Source: Mauremys mutica (Eukaryota; Chordata; Testudines; Geoemydidae). From it: a stretch of 64,000 nt of DNA. The notes beneath the pieces are model-generated. The model did not search any database and had not been told where the DNA came from. It worked only from the letters and a program-made list of their open reading frames with translations. The position numbers and the translations under genes were made by a program. Every line of letters starts with the position of its first letter. The first letter of the stretch is position 1. The DNA lies in assembly GCF_020497125.1 (NCBI RefSeq), contig NC_059075.1, forward strand, positions 106,617,222 through 106,681,221. Reading direction: 5' to 3'. Shown here in pieces: positions 1 to 11,604 of this stretch.

Positions 1-1424
1 GACGAGTAAACAAGTAGTTGGAGTTTCAAGGCTTTATTCTAGTCAGGACTTTGATACAGTATCACATTTCCCTTCAGATCAATCTCTCTAGTTATGGTCT
101 TTCCAACATAAACCTGACTCCTTCCCTGGATAATCCTATCAGAGTCACCCAGGTACACACCGCTTAGAGTTTTATATTAGGTTTCCACCAGAGACAGAAA
201 TTACTGGTATTACCATAGCATCTAGGGTCCTTAGTCCTAGACTAGGGCTCAGCTGTGCTAAATGCTGTACAAATACTGAACAAAAAGACAGCCCTTATAG
301 ACTTATAGACAGATCTTACAGACTAAGTACATTGTACCTCTTTTGAAAAAAAAAATCCATTGCTTTTGGGTTGTTAATCTGCACTTTTGTGACATGAAGG
401 GAAAACTGTTGGAGTATTCACAGATTAAAGAGCAAGGAGATGTCTTAACATTTTTGTATTATACTGCCAATAAGCTCAATTAGAGGAAAAGGTGCATTAT
501 ATGTACATTTTATGTGTTTACTGATTTGAGGCCCAATCATGCATTTCTGACTTCCAAACGCCCACTGAAGTCAATGGAAGCACAATAAATAAATAAAATC
601 AGTAGATCTGAAAGCCTGGGTCCTTGATTTGTATTACTTCAGTGCCGCAAGATCACCTTTTCCCCCTCTTTCTTACGAACAATTAGTCACCACTGAGGAA
701 TCATTTTTTCATTCATCAATGGTTTTAGGCCGTACGCACATTTTCTAATTAGCTGCAGTGAGAGTCAGGTTTAAATGAGTAGTGTTTGAAAGAGGTCAAG
801 GTTAAAACTAAAAACTGTTTTCTGTAGGACAAAACTGTTAATGCATCAGCCCCAATGACACAGCCAGAAATGGGAGGTTTTTACTATGGAGTGGGAGAAT
901 TAGTGAGAAAAATCGCCCACATATAAAGCTGCAGCTCATGGTAAGTGTGACCTTCGAAACCAGAAAAGGGTAATGTTGAGACTCGGTACTTTAGTGCATG
1001 CAGTTGATGTTTTCCCCACCCACTTACAGCCTTAATTGATGGACATTGAGAAATGACTTTAGTTTAGATCCACATGAGTACAAGGGACCAGATTCTGCTG
1101 TCAGTCACAGCAGTGTAAACCTGGAGTAATTGCACCGGCTTCAGGGGGATTAGTCTTGATTTACACCAGGGTATCTGAGCAGAACCTGACCTAAGGTTAT
1201 TTTTCTAACATGCCCATTTCCTCTGTGTTTATTGCCTTCCTGCTTTATCACAGATTAAAGGACACAATCTTTTTCCATTCATAAAAATGCCTGGCAGGCT
1301 TTATACACCCTTTTATACACTCAGAGTAGATTTCCTAGACATCCTAACTAGAAGGTGATTTTTCCTGGGAACATTTCTCACTGTCTCAGAGAATACTTTC
1401 CCAAGTGTCTCACTGGTGAGTCTT
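1..1424. other. Intergenic stretch, no gene seen
   Basis: No conserved protein, RNA gene or splice-flanked exon is recognisable here. Around 1090-1190 there is a partly palindromic sequence of the old amniote type with short inverted 'gtgtaaa / tttacac' blocks. Similar degenerate pieces occur elsewhere in the window, for example near 7530-7600, 15730-15855, 25680-25750, 46710-46800 and 58105-58195. They look like very old inactive repeats. Confidence 0.4.
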
Positions 1425-2290
1425 GCCCACATGCTCAGGGTCTAACTGATCGCCATATTTGAGGTCAGGAAGGAATTTTCCCCCATATCAGATTGGCAGA
1501 GATCCTGGAGGTTTTTTGCCTTCCTCTGCAGCCTGGGGCCTGGGTCTCTTCCAGGTTTAAACTAGTGTAAATGGTGAATTCTCTGTAACTTGAAGTCTTT
1601 AAGTCACGATTTGAGGACTTTAGTAACTTAGCGAGAGGTTAGGGGTCTATTACAGGAGAGGAGGCGGGGTGAGGTTTTGTGACCTGCAATGTGCAGGAGG
1701 TCAGACTAGATCAGAGATTCTCAAACGTATTTGATCGTGCCTCCTTTCTTTGTGTTTGTAGTCATTTACACCTTCCCCAAACCCCAAGTACCCATACTGC
1801 CACTGGCTCTCAAGGCAGAGTGGAGAGCAGCAGCTGCTGGCTGGCTGCCCAGCTCTGAAGGCAGCACCATGCCAGCAGCAGCACAGAAGTAAGGTTGGAT
1901 GGTGATGTGAAAACTGATATTTGTCACTATCACTTTTCACAGCAGACTTAGTGCCCCATTGCCACCCTTACTTCTGTGCTGCTGCCGCCATCCCAGGGCT
2001 GACAAGTGGAGCCCTGCTACCTACTGTTGAGGGATTGCAGGGGTCGGAGGAGGAGAGAGCCTGAGTGGTGGGGCTCTCTGGCTGTCAGCCCCAGAGCGGT
2101 GGGGTTCCTGCTGTCTCCTTTATCCCCACCTGCCGGGCATATACAAGCCCCAGCCACCTGGGGCTGACAGCCAAAGCAGTTCTTAAAAAAAAAAAAGCAC
2201 ACAGCTCACGCCTCCCTTGAGAGGCGCACCCCATAGTTTGAGAACCACTGGACTAGATGATCATGATGGTCCCTTCTGACAAAGTCTATG
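1425..2290 (+). repeat. Old CR1/L3-like LINE 3' end, split by a MITE
   Basis: The sequence ends with a block reading 'ggtcagactagatgatcatg' and 'ggtcccttctgac'. This resembles the 3' ends of CR1/L3-type LINEs, where a GGT(C/T)(A/G)GACTAGATGA block precedes the terminal repeats. The same tail occurs near 17195-17300 and inside the MIR near 46.2 kb. A hAT MITE is inserted in this copy, so the LINE tail resumes only after position 2258. The family assignment is from memory and would need a repeat-library match. Confidence 0.55.
1712..2250. mobile_element. hAT-type MITE with 8-bp target duplication
   Basis: The ends are inverted repeats: CAGAGATTCTCAAAC on the left and the complement of CAGTGGTTCTCAAAC on the right, 13 of 15 matching. 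The element is flanked by a perfect 8-bp direct repeat, GACTAGAT, at 1704-1711 and 2251-2258. That is the target-site length of hAT transposons. There is no transposase frame, so it is non-autonomous. It interrupts the LINE tail, so it is the younger of the two. Confidence 0.88.
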
Positions 2291-4190
2291 AAACTTTCCT
2301 AGAGTGAAAAATTGTTAATTTTGTTGGGACTGGGTGGTTGTGCTCCATATTGTTTCCCAGGCAGCCTCAGGTCCCAAAGTGGCCAGGAAAGGATCTTGAG
2401 CCACAAAGTTTAGATCTGGACCAGAATTTTTTGAAAGCTTAGAGGTGTTCAGTGCTAGGGTTTTGGTATGGGGTATGCCAGCCTGCCAGCCACCAAATTT
2501 GAATCAAGATCTGAAGTTCCCCAATATTTGTTTTGGGAATGGGAAATAGGGAGGTATCTGTTCTGGTGTCTGGAGACAGGTCTGTCTCTAAATGCAGCAG
2601 GATGGTGCTACGTAAGAATTTCACAAGCAGAAAGTCTGTCTTGATTTTTTTACATAAACCATTTCATACAAGATTCAGCCAGGCTCTTTTGGATCTCGAA
2701 TCATTCACATTCAATCATTAAGTTGCTGTGGCCGTCTAACAGTTATTTCCCCTTTCTTACAAAAAAAAGTGACCTCTGCCTTTCAGGACTTGTTCCCACT
2801 GTCCCTTCCTCACCTTAGATGATTCAGCCCATATATAGTAAGGTTCTGCTGAGACATATCCCATGGACTGTGAGAAAGTGAATAACCTCAGCACTGAGGA
2901 TAACTACATTTTTCAGCCCTTAAATTACTAAGGATTACATCAGAACAATTAGGATCACCCAGCAGAACTGAAGCCAGTGACATGTTTGGAGATGCTTTTT
3001 GTATTATTTACCAAGGTGGGGCCAGGTGTTCGGAAAGAATTCGAATAACTGAAGGAGGAAAAAGAAGGGGCTAACCTGTTTGAGTTGCACTGTCAGTAAA
3101 TATTAGCATAGTAAATGCAAAGCAGCCAAACCTGCATTACCCACCTACAGTCTGAAACAAAAGACAAAGGATAGGAGCAATCATATGTGGCACCTGGACT
3201 TTGTAAATGCCAGATGCCAGAGCTACTGCTCAAATTTATTAAGTTCACCTAACTGTGATTTGTTGAGCAGGGGGGGGGGGAATCCAAATTTGGGAGTGAT
3301 GGGGGAAACAAACAGAAAAATGTTGCATTTACCTCTGCTCCCACCTCAGTCAGCTCCATTCCTGAGCTTCTACAGCACCTTAGAATCTGGTTTGGACTGT
3401 ATACTTTCTGCCACTGGCTGGACAGCTGCTAAAGTTGATCCACTGATTGCAACAGCTGTTCTACACAGCAGCAAATATGTTGATTACCCTAGTGTGACTT
3501 GAGAAACTAACAGCTTCACTCCATCATTCCCTTCATGTTGCCAGTTAGTTTGACTGGCATCTATAGCTGTCCCTTCTACTAATGGAGACTTCAATTGCTT
3601 TGGTTTTTAGCTAAAATGACTGGTTTGAGGATTATAACTGTTGCCATAAAAATGTTCCTTAAAGCAGCTTGGAAACTGTAGCCAGCTAATGGGCATGAAG
3701 ATTGTACATTAAAGTAAGAGGAAAGCATCAGACTTTGGAGAAGAGGGAGACAGGGGAATTTGAAATCTGTTCTTTACACATGGCACACCACCATATCCTG
3801 TACATAAGAGAGAAGTACAGTGGCAGCAGCATAATGAAAATTAAATAGGGTACCATCCCTATGGCCTGTCATCTTGCAACATCTGGTCTATGCAGACAAA
3901 GGAAACAGAGACAGAATATACCTCTGCACTTCCTGGTTCTGGCCACAACTGAAAGTGGACATTTTGAGAGATTTTTCCTTTGCTATCTCTAGCCAGAAGC
4001 AGGAAATCCCAGAAATCTCACAGGATCTGGTGATCCTGTGAGATGTCCACCCCAGTTTTGCAGAATCCAAGAAGCTGGAATAATTTTTGAAGGGGCTGGA
4101 TACGTGCCCAAGTTTTGAGGCATTTATTTGAGAGCTTATCGTGAAGTTCACCCATGGCTAATAAAAACTGATAGCTAACTTTATAACTTT
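2291..4190. other. Intergenic stretch, no gene seen
   Basis: No supported feature. An open frame of 105 codons on the plus strand near 3185-3502 spans a G homopolymer at about 3269-3279 and has no recognisable domain. I treat it as chance. Confidence 0.4.
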
Positions 4191-5305
4191 CATAGAATCA
4201 TAGAAGATTAGGGTTGGAAGAGACTTCAGGAGATCATCTAGTCCAACCTCCTGCTCAAAGCAGGACCAACCCCAACTAAATCATCCTAGCCAGGGCTCTG
4301 TCAAGCCAGGCCTTAAAAACCTCTAAGGATGGAGATTCCACCACCTCACTAGGGAACCCATTCCAGTACTTCACCACCCTTCTAGTGAAATACTTTTCCC
4401 TAATATCCAACCTAGACCTCCCCCACTGCAACTTGAGACCATTGCTCCTTGTTCTGTCATCTGCCACCACTGAGAACAGCCGAGCTCTGTCCTCTTTGGA
4501 ACCCCCCGCTTCAGGTAGTTGAAGGCTACTATCAAATCCCCCCTCACTTTTCTCTTCTGCAGACTAAATAAGCCCAGTTCCCTCAGCCTCTCCTCATAAG
4601 TCATGTGCCCCAGACCCCTAATAATTTTTGTTGCCCTCTGCTGGACTTTCTCCAATTTGTCCACATCCCTTCTGTAGTGGGGGGCCCTAAACTGGACGCA
4701 ATACTCCAGATGTGACCTCACCAGTGCCAAATAGAGGGGCATAATCACTTCCCTCGATCTGCTGGCAATGCTCCTACTGATGCAGCCCAATATGCTGTTA
4801 GCCTTCTTGGCAACAAGGGCTCACTGTTGACTCATATCCAGCTTCTCATCCGCTGTACTCCCCAGGTCCTTTTCTGCAGAACTGCTACTTAGCCAGTCAA
4901 TCCTCAGCCTGTAGCCGTGCAGGGATTCCTCTGTCCTAAGTGCAGGACTCTTCACTTGTCCTTGTTGAACCTCATCAGATTTCTTTTGGCCCAATCCTCC
5001 AATTTGTCTAGGTCACTCTGGACCCTGTCCCTACCCTCCAGCATATCTACTTCTCCCCCCAGTTTAGTGTCATCTTCAAACTTGCTGAAGGTGCAATCCA
5101 TCCCATCATCCAGATCATTAATGAAGATGTTGAACAAAACCAGCCCCAGGACCAACCCCTGGGGCACTCAATGGCTTGATCAAGCAGATCACTACATGTT
5201 GAACCCAACAATCTAGCCAGCTTTTTATCCACCATATAGTCCATTCATGCAATCCACACTTCTTTAACTTGCTGGCAAGAATACTGTGGGCAGACTGTTT
5301 GGGGT
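4191..5305 (-). mobile_element. 5'-truncated CR1 LINE (C-terminal RT and 3' end)
   Basis: Read on the minus strand, this is the 3' part of a CR1 non-LTR retrotransposon. Broken frames encode the end of the reverse transcriptase: an [12 protein letters not shown] block, then FEDDTKLGG, the remnant of the RT catalytic (F/Y)xDD motif, near 5050-5110, followed by the usual CR1 C-terminal region. The 3' end carries the CR1 signature GGTTGGACTAGATGA-like block and finishes in ATTCTATG octamers at the left edge. Stops and frame changes between about 4370 and 5250 show that it is dead. There is also a small internal deletion relative to other turtle copies near 5175. No target duplication was found. 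Confidence 0.9.
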
Positions 5306-6592
5306 CTTTAATTTAGCATGTGCGGTCAACTCATTACTACATTGCCCAGGTTTTACAGTAATTTCCAGCAAATGCTGTAGCTGTAACCCGGGACAGCACA
5401 CCACGGTCATAAACAGTTAGCAGTCTGTAGAAAAACAATTGGCATGATTTTCAACCAATGTGAACTAATTATGCAGTCAAGGGCAAAGCCGGCACTGAAG
5501 TCACAGATGTTTATTACTGTTCCTGTAAAATAAATGTACCCAAATATTTATACTGAATAAACATGGCCTTGGAGACTAAACATATTGGGATGTCACTTTA
5601 AAATAGTGAGCTACAGTTAAATCATTTTCTGATCTCATTAAACAGGAGTAAGTTTTCAATGTATTCTGTGGGGCTGCAAAAAAAACAATACCTTGTTCAT
5701 CTTAGGAAAGCATTAGTAAGGCTATGGGGTTTGTATGGCATGTTTCAAGCAGAAGGAAAGTCAGGTTTTTAGTTTTTGTTAGGATAAATAGAGAGTCAGT
5801 GGCCCATTCCATGGGGAAGCAGCATAATCCAGCTCTGTCATCTCTGAAGGCTGTGGTTGTGGTCAGGTTGAAAAATTTAATCAAAAGCTATAGCCGCATG
5901 TCAGAATTATTGAGCAACATCATGAAGAAGATCTAGCTATACACCTAAGAAAGGGATAGCTTACTGGAAATGGCTCATTTCTTCCCAACCCTACCTCACT
6001 GTTGAATTACAGTGTAGCAGTTTACGGTATATAATAGTCACACATCTGGTTAGCTTTGCTGAGACATTTAAAAAACTGTTTAGGGACAAAATCTATATCA
6101 GGTAAATATTAATATATTAAGCAATACGATCTACTTTATATTGCTGATTAATGCATTGATGTGTATGGAGTGAGAACTTCTCAGAGACTGGGCAAATAAA
6201 CTGCTGTCATTTCCCTTTTCATGATGCCAAAAATCAGACTTTTGCAATGTATAAATCCAAAAAGATTCAGTCTACAAGTATTTAAATCACTGTATTCATT
6301 AAATAAATATTAAGTATCTCCTACCTCACCTGCTAGCAGTCTTTCAGATGAGTTGTGAAGGGGAAGATCTATGAGAAAAATATAATTGAACACTATTTAG
6401 ATATATTCTGGAATGGATTTTTCCTTAATTAACTTGAAATTAAAAAAAGAGAGAGACTTCTATTTACTAGCAAACATTCACAACTCTCACAGAAATCACC
6501 CTGTCTATATTACATCTACTTATATTGTTTTGAACATAAAAGCCTTAGGAGGTCAACCATCATACTCTGATCTGCATTTCTCTCTCTTTATG
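5306..6592. other. Intergenic stretch, no gene seen
   Basis: AT-rich sequence without a recognisable gene or repeat end. Confidence 0.4.
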
Positions 6593-6644
6593 TGTATATA
6601 CAGAGTGAGAATATTTTATTGGACCAGCTTCTGTTGAGGAAAAG

Positions 6645-6684
6645 AGACAACCTTTCTAGCTATACAGAACTCTTCTTCAGGTCT
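6645..6684 (-). ncRNA. Decayed hammerhead-ribozyme-like motif of PLE family 2
   Basis: On the minus strand the order is AGAC, the box CTGAAGA, a stem-II region, GAAA, GGTT, then GTCT. AGAC and GTCT can form the 4-bp stem I, and GAAA plus xxUU would form the minimal helix III and cleavage triplet. Stem II is degraded in this copy, so self-cleavage is unlikely here. The nested copy next to it retains a less damaged GAAAGCTT block. Confidence 0.45.
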
Positions 6685-6798
6685 GGAAAAGGCACTCAGT
6701 GTCATAGCTGCCTTCAAGGTGGAACAGATTGTTTAGCATACGTAGTTAAAACATATTGTAAGAGACCATTCAAGTTGAAGAGGCCAGTTAATAGCTTG

Positions 6799-6973
6799 CA
6801 GTGGTGGTGCAGCTGGGTTGGTTCCAGGATTTTTGAGAAACAAGATGGATGAGGTAATATCTTTTACTGGACCAACTTCTGTTGGTGAGAGAGAAAAGCT
6901 TTCAACCTTGCACAGAGCTCTTCAGAAGAAGTTGGTCCAATAAAAGATACTACCTCACCCATCTTGTCTTGCT
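6799..6973. mobile_element. Nested PLE family-2 insertion with inverted tails, 13-bp TSD
   Basis: A 13-bp perfect direct repeat, agttaatagcttg, sits at 6786-6798 and 6974-6986. It brackets an insertion inside the larger family-2 copy. The insert is two pieces of the same PLE 3' tail in opposite orientation. The left piece is minus-oriented and includes the GAAAGCTT hammerhead part. The right piece is plus-oriented, starting near 6929 and ending at 'cccatcttgtctt'. Tails point outward and the junction lies in AGAAG microhomology. Confidence 0.82.
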
Positions 6974-7290
6974 AGTTAATAGCTTGGCAGTCATAGGACA
7001 AAAAGGGCAGTTGGGGGTTTATAGATTGTTATAAAAAGCCGTAAATCCAGTGTCTGTATTAAGACCATGGCTTTTAGTATCTAGCAAGGTTATGAATTTA
7101 AACCCCAGGCCTGACCCATCCGAGGGGTCAGATATGGAGTGATCATTTGGGGAAAAATGGTCGTCCATGGGTGATAAGGTGTCTTTGTCTTTTATCATTT
7201 TTCTGAGAGTTCACTCAAGACTGTACTGAGTGGCTTGTTATTGGGGCATCTAGTGCACTGGATGAGGTGTGTACATACACACACAAGCTT

Positions 7291-10132
7291 ATTTATGCTA
7301 CACTGGCCATGTGAACCAGGGAATAAATACCTTTGTTTCTGCAAGAATGGAATAAACTGAAAACCAGGGAATAAACTGCATTCACTTTGCACCTTAAACC
7401 TTCTCACTTGCACTGTGCCCACTAACCTAACTCAGATGAGACTTCTATCATTCCAAACCATGAGCAGTTCCCTCCTGCCTCCCCTACAACTGCCCTTTAA
7501 AAAAAATGGAGATGAGGGGAAAACTGGGCCTGATTCTCCATTTACTTACACCAATGACAATCAGGAGTAACTCCAGTGCAATCAATGGTGTTCCACTAGG
7601 TACAAAACTAATGTGAGAGGAAATTCAGATCCTTTGTCTTAAATAGGCAGAAGATTAGGTGAAAGCAAGGATTAAAAATTACCCTGGTAGAAACTGCAGG
7701 CCCTGAGGAATATGAGTAACTTCTAGAGCAGTCAATGGGGGTTATTTGTATGGGATGAGAAGGAGAGTCAGGGCCACTGAAGCCCAGACCCTCAAAGGCA
7801 TTTAGGTGCCTAATTCCCATTAAAATCAGTGGCTAAATACTGAGTTTGATGTTCTTGGCCCAAGTATTTTTAGTGAGGTGTGGACCAGAAATCCCTACAA
7901 ATCAATGCAATGCTGTATCCCATTAGAGAGTTGGGAATCACAGCTGAATGGTATGTAGCCTGTGGGAAGATCTTCAGCTGTTGCAAATTGTTATAGCTCC
8001 GTAGACAAGGTATACCAGCTGAGGGTCTGCCTCTTAGGGCTAAAATCTATCAGGTTACAAAATATCAGCCTTGAACTCACATTCCGGTCAGTAGAAAAAA
8101 TCTATTTTTTGTGCTATTTCCCACCCCTCGTATAGCTGGTTCGCTTTACTTACTACAACTCATGGTAACTAAGGCAACCAGGTTGTGCAGGCAGAAGGAT
8201 GAAAAAATGAGTATCAACAGAAGTGTTTAAAACTCTAAAACTATTACAAAAATACCTTTCCTCTAATATCCATTAAATAGATAAGATACGTGATAGAGTG
8301 GGGAGTTAAAGTTTTTATGGGCAGTTATGGGATGACCTACATAACACACTTTTGCTTTCATCGTTCATGAACAATGCATCCACATCAAAAATCACCCCAG
8401 TAAAAGCTTGATACCAAACTACACTCCCATGCATGTCAATGGGATTTTCCCCATTGACTTCTGTAGAAGATGGTTTGGGTCCCAGTATATAACCAACAAT
8501 TTTAAATCCTGCTGTTCTGCAGAACAAAAATTGCTTTAGAAGATAGTTTCAGGAAATTCTTAAAATGTGTGAGGGTCAAAGCCAATGGTGACTTACTATT
8601 TAATTTATGAGATAACAGAGAAGTTATTTTTAAAAAAGCACGTGTTAAACTAGGGGAAGCACACATGGAAACAAAATGATATATTATTGAATGAATGTCT
8701 GTATGTTTCACAATGCCTTCTGCTGAAAAGTAAACTTTTGCCAACAGTTACCATGCTTCTTACTTCTTACCACAGCTATTTCCTAATCTAAGTACAGTAT
8801 AGGGGCAAACTGCTACAGTTCAGATCACATTTGCCAAGAGTTCTCAGACACTGTATCTAAACTACAGCAGTTTCCCACTATACTTGGAATACAGAATAAT
8901 GCTGAATGTGGCTAATGCTGTCTATTTAATGGCAACTACTGTACTTACATTATAGGAATCTATATACTGTAGACATAGAGGCTTGATAGGATGGATGGTT
9001 GAAGATAAGACTAATAAACCCAGCTCAGTCTTGTAAAGAAACAAATTCCCATATCAAGTTTACAGGCCCTGAATGATGAATAGAAAAGTAGGCAACAATG
9101 GGCTTCTTTCCTCAGCCAAAAAGCAGCCTTGCATTTCCCGTATCCAGTCCGGCAGTGATTATCTGAACTGCAGTTATCCCAAACTTACTGTTATCTGAAA
9201 TAAGGTCATGTCCTCTGACATGAAAACTCCCTCAATTATCAAAACCCTCAATTATCCAAATCTATTCAAATCCCCCATGACATTTGGAAAAATCCAGATT
9301 GTACTGTATTTCTGTACCAGTTAACGATAAGTAGCTGCATTGTATTTGCTACCCCAAGCACTGAAAATGAAATTAACATTACGTTGTTACAAACAAAAGC
9401 CTTTTTATAAAAAAAAAAAAGCTAACACAGCCTGATATTTTAACCTCTTATTAAAATATATGGCAGTAATTAGCATAACTTTTTTTCCATTTTCCAATCA
9501 TTTAAATCTACGACAAACAGGTACTACACCTATTAATGTTACGTGAATGCAAAGTCACATAGCAGGGTTACGGCTGTTATTTATTTTGAAATAATTGATT
9601 ATTGTTTCCTATTTTCTTTCAAACTGTTGAGTTCTCTGTTGCTCTTGCTGAGGCATGCATCATTAAGATTTATTGAGACTGTGTTAAACTGTACAATCTG
9701 TTATGGTTCTAACAGAGTCCATGCCATCAGGAGTACTTTTTTTTTTTTAAATCTAGTCTTAAAAAATAGAAGTTTTTATACTCATTTTATGAAACATTTT
9801 TCAATGCCAAAGCCACACTGATATTTTAGGAACAATAATTTCCAATTTGCCTTCTCATGTGTGCCTGTTACTTCTGCCTAAAAGCTTTGTGTTAGTAGAC
9901 ATGACAATAATATATAAAAATAAAAGCGTTCTTGTAATTTACATTGATTGCAAACTAGGACCCCAGTCCTGCAAAGACTTCTGTGTAACCTTATGCACTG
10001 TAAACCCACTGGAGTCTCATTTCAAGATCAGGGCCTAGCACATTTTCTACTGAGCTGATCTGTCAATTCTGAGCCAAAACCTGCTATGGTTAGTGCTGCA
10101 AAAAGCCACCGTTTCTACTGAACAAGCACATG
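7291..10132. other. Intergenic stretch, only faint repeat traces
   Basis: No gene is supported. About 7530-7600 is a degenerate palindromic amniote repeat. About 9140-9320 contains several ATTATC(C/T)(A/G)AA-type words and could be a pogo/Tigger-like DNA transposon relic, but I see no clear ends. Confidence 0.35.
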
Positions 10133-10410
10133 GAGGCCTAGTCTACACTAGAAAATTAAGTTGGCATAACTAAATCGCTCATAACTACACCCCGATTGGT
10201 GTAGTTAAGACAGCCTAAGTCCACGTGTAGCCAGTGCTAGATCGACGGAAGAATTCTTCTGTCGACCTAGCCACCGCCTCTCAGGGAGGTGGAATATCAA
10301 TGTCGACAGGAGAATCCCTCCCATCGGCAATGGTAGTGTCTACACTGAAGGGCTACATTGGTGCAGCAGAGCAGCTGTGCTGCCATAGTGTTTTAAGTAT
10401 AGAGTAGCAC
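10133..10410. mobile_element. Harbinger-like MITE (TCTACACT ends)
   Basis: The left end reads aggcctagtctacact. The right end is a degraded complement of the same type. Inside is a perfect hairpin-forming palindrome centred on GAATTC near 10242-10266, with GTCGAC arms. It is one of a group of MITEs in this window with (G)GGC(T/C)(T/A)(G/A)TCTACACT-like ends and 3-bp TTA/TAA flanks. Confidence 0.6.
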
Positions 10411-11371
10411 TTACATGGACACAAAACTCATGTATTTAAAAATGCTTAAAGTTCCTGTTACTAAATCACTTCTAATCGAAGGCACTTCACACAACTAATT
10501 ATATACATCACAACACGCTTGTGAGTTAAATAAAAGTATTATTTTACTATTGTCTACTTCATACAATGAGACAGTTAAGTGACATGCAAATTCACAAAGA
10601 GATGGGATAGACACTCACTCTAGTCCTATGCTTGGACTTCTGAATGTTAAGCAAGAGTCAAATAACCTTGGACAAATTGAATAGAGCTTCTTTTTAGCTA
10701 AGGTGTCTGTCACGTCTGTCCTAACAGCTTTTATTGTTCACTTTTCATTTTAGCAATGCCAACAAGATGACAACATGCTGCTTGTAGATGTATCATTATA
10801 TATACACATTTCCAGTTGGGTGAGGCCCTGCCTTTTTAAAATGACAAACCCATGGGAAACAACTCCATTAAGAAAACAGAAAGGCAGTACTGAGCGTGCA
10901 TCTGGCAGAAGTGAGTTTCATTGAAAACCAAGTACATTTTCTATTTTTAGAAATCTGAAGTAGGGTGTGTGCAAACATGTACATTCCTGCAGGCCGATGT
11001 TCTTTGAACCTTTCTCCCAGGTGCTCCTTTTCCCACTGCTGACGATGTCTTTTTTTCAGGCTGCTCTTCTCTTCTTGGAGCAATGTCCCATTTCCTGTGT
11101 GCAAGGCTAATTCCCTCTCCTACTTCACAGCCATTCTTAAAACTGCCTTGTGCTTAGCTGTCCAGCTTTGATCTCCTCCCACTTGGAGTCAGCACCCATC
11201 CCTCCCATCCTCCTTAATAAGCTGTGCTGTAGCTTTACAAAGTAGACTATGAACTCCTGTTGGGCAGAAGCCTGGATATTTTATGGGTTTTGATAGTGCC
11301 TTGTACAACTAGTTTTGCTACATGAGTTAAGTTATGTTTACATAGTTTTCTATCGTGGCACAGAGGTTAAT
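10411..11371. other. Intergenic stretch, no gene seen
   Basis: Nothing recognisable beyond simple AT-rich sequence. Confidence 0.35.
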
Positions 11372-11381
11372 TAGTATTAGA

Positions 11382-11421
11382 GCATGAGCTTTCGTGAGCT
11401 ACAGCTCACTTCTTCGGATGC
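11382..11421 (-). ncRNA. Hammerhead-ribozyme-like motif, PLE family 1
   Basis: On the minus strand the order is GCAT, box CCGAAGA, an extra A, stem II GTGAGC-TGTA-GCTCAC, GAAA, GCTC and ATGC. GCAT/ATGC is stem I and AGCT is a palindromic minimal helix III. The predicted cleavage is after GCTC. The box has C in place of the invariant U4, so this copy is probably inactive. Its last bases overlap the boundary of the insertion. Confidence 0.6.
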
Positions 11422-11604
11422 ATAGAATGGAACACACAGACAGGAGATATTTATACATACAGAGAACATGAAAAGGTGGAAGTATGCATACCAACAGGAA
11501 AAGTCTAATCAATTGAGATGAGCAGGAGGAAAAAAAACTTTTTGAAGTGATAATTAAGATGGCCAATAGAAGGTGTGAGGAGAATTTAACATAGGGAAAT
11601 AGAT

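Larger units (their letters stand above)
6605..7290 (-). mobile_element. Penelope-like element, family 2 (GIY-YIG end and 3' tail)
   Basis: Read on the minus strand, the right part encodes the start of a GIY-YIG nuclease. It has a THLIQCTRCPNN block near 7220-7270, then degenerate C-terminal nuclease sequence, then a non-coding tail ending in 'ggtccaataaaa'. This order is that of Penelope-like retroelements, whose ORF is RT followed by GIY-YIG. The copy is 5'-truncated, frameshifted and interrupted by a second copy of the same family. The flanks gtgtatatacag (about 6593-6604) and gtgtacatacac (about 7267-7278) match at 10 of 12 positions. They may be a decayed target duplication, which would put the right edge a few bases inside this range. 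Confidence 0.75.

Noticed and set aside
3185..3502. 105-codon plus-strand frame
   Set aside because: No domain, crosses a G homopolymer, no splice or promoter context.
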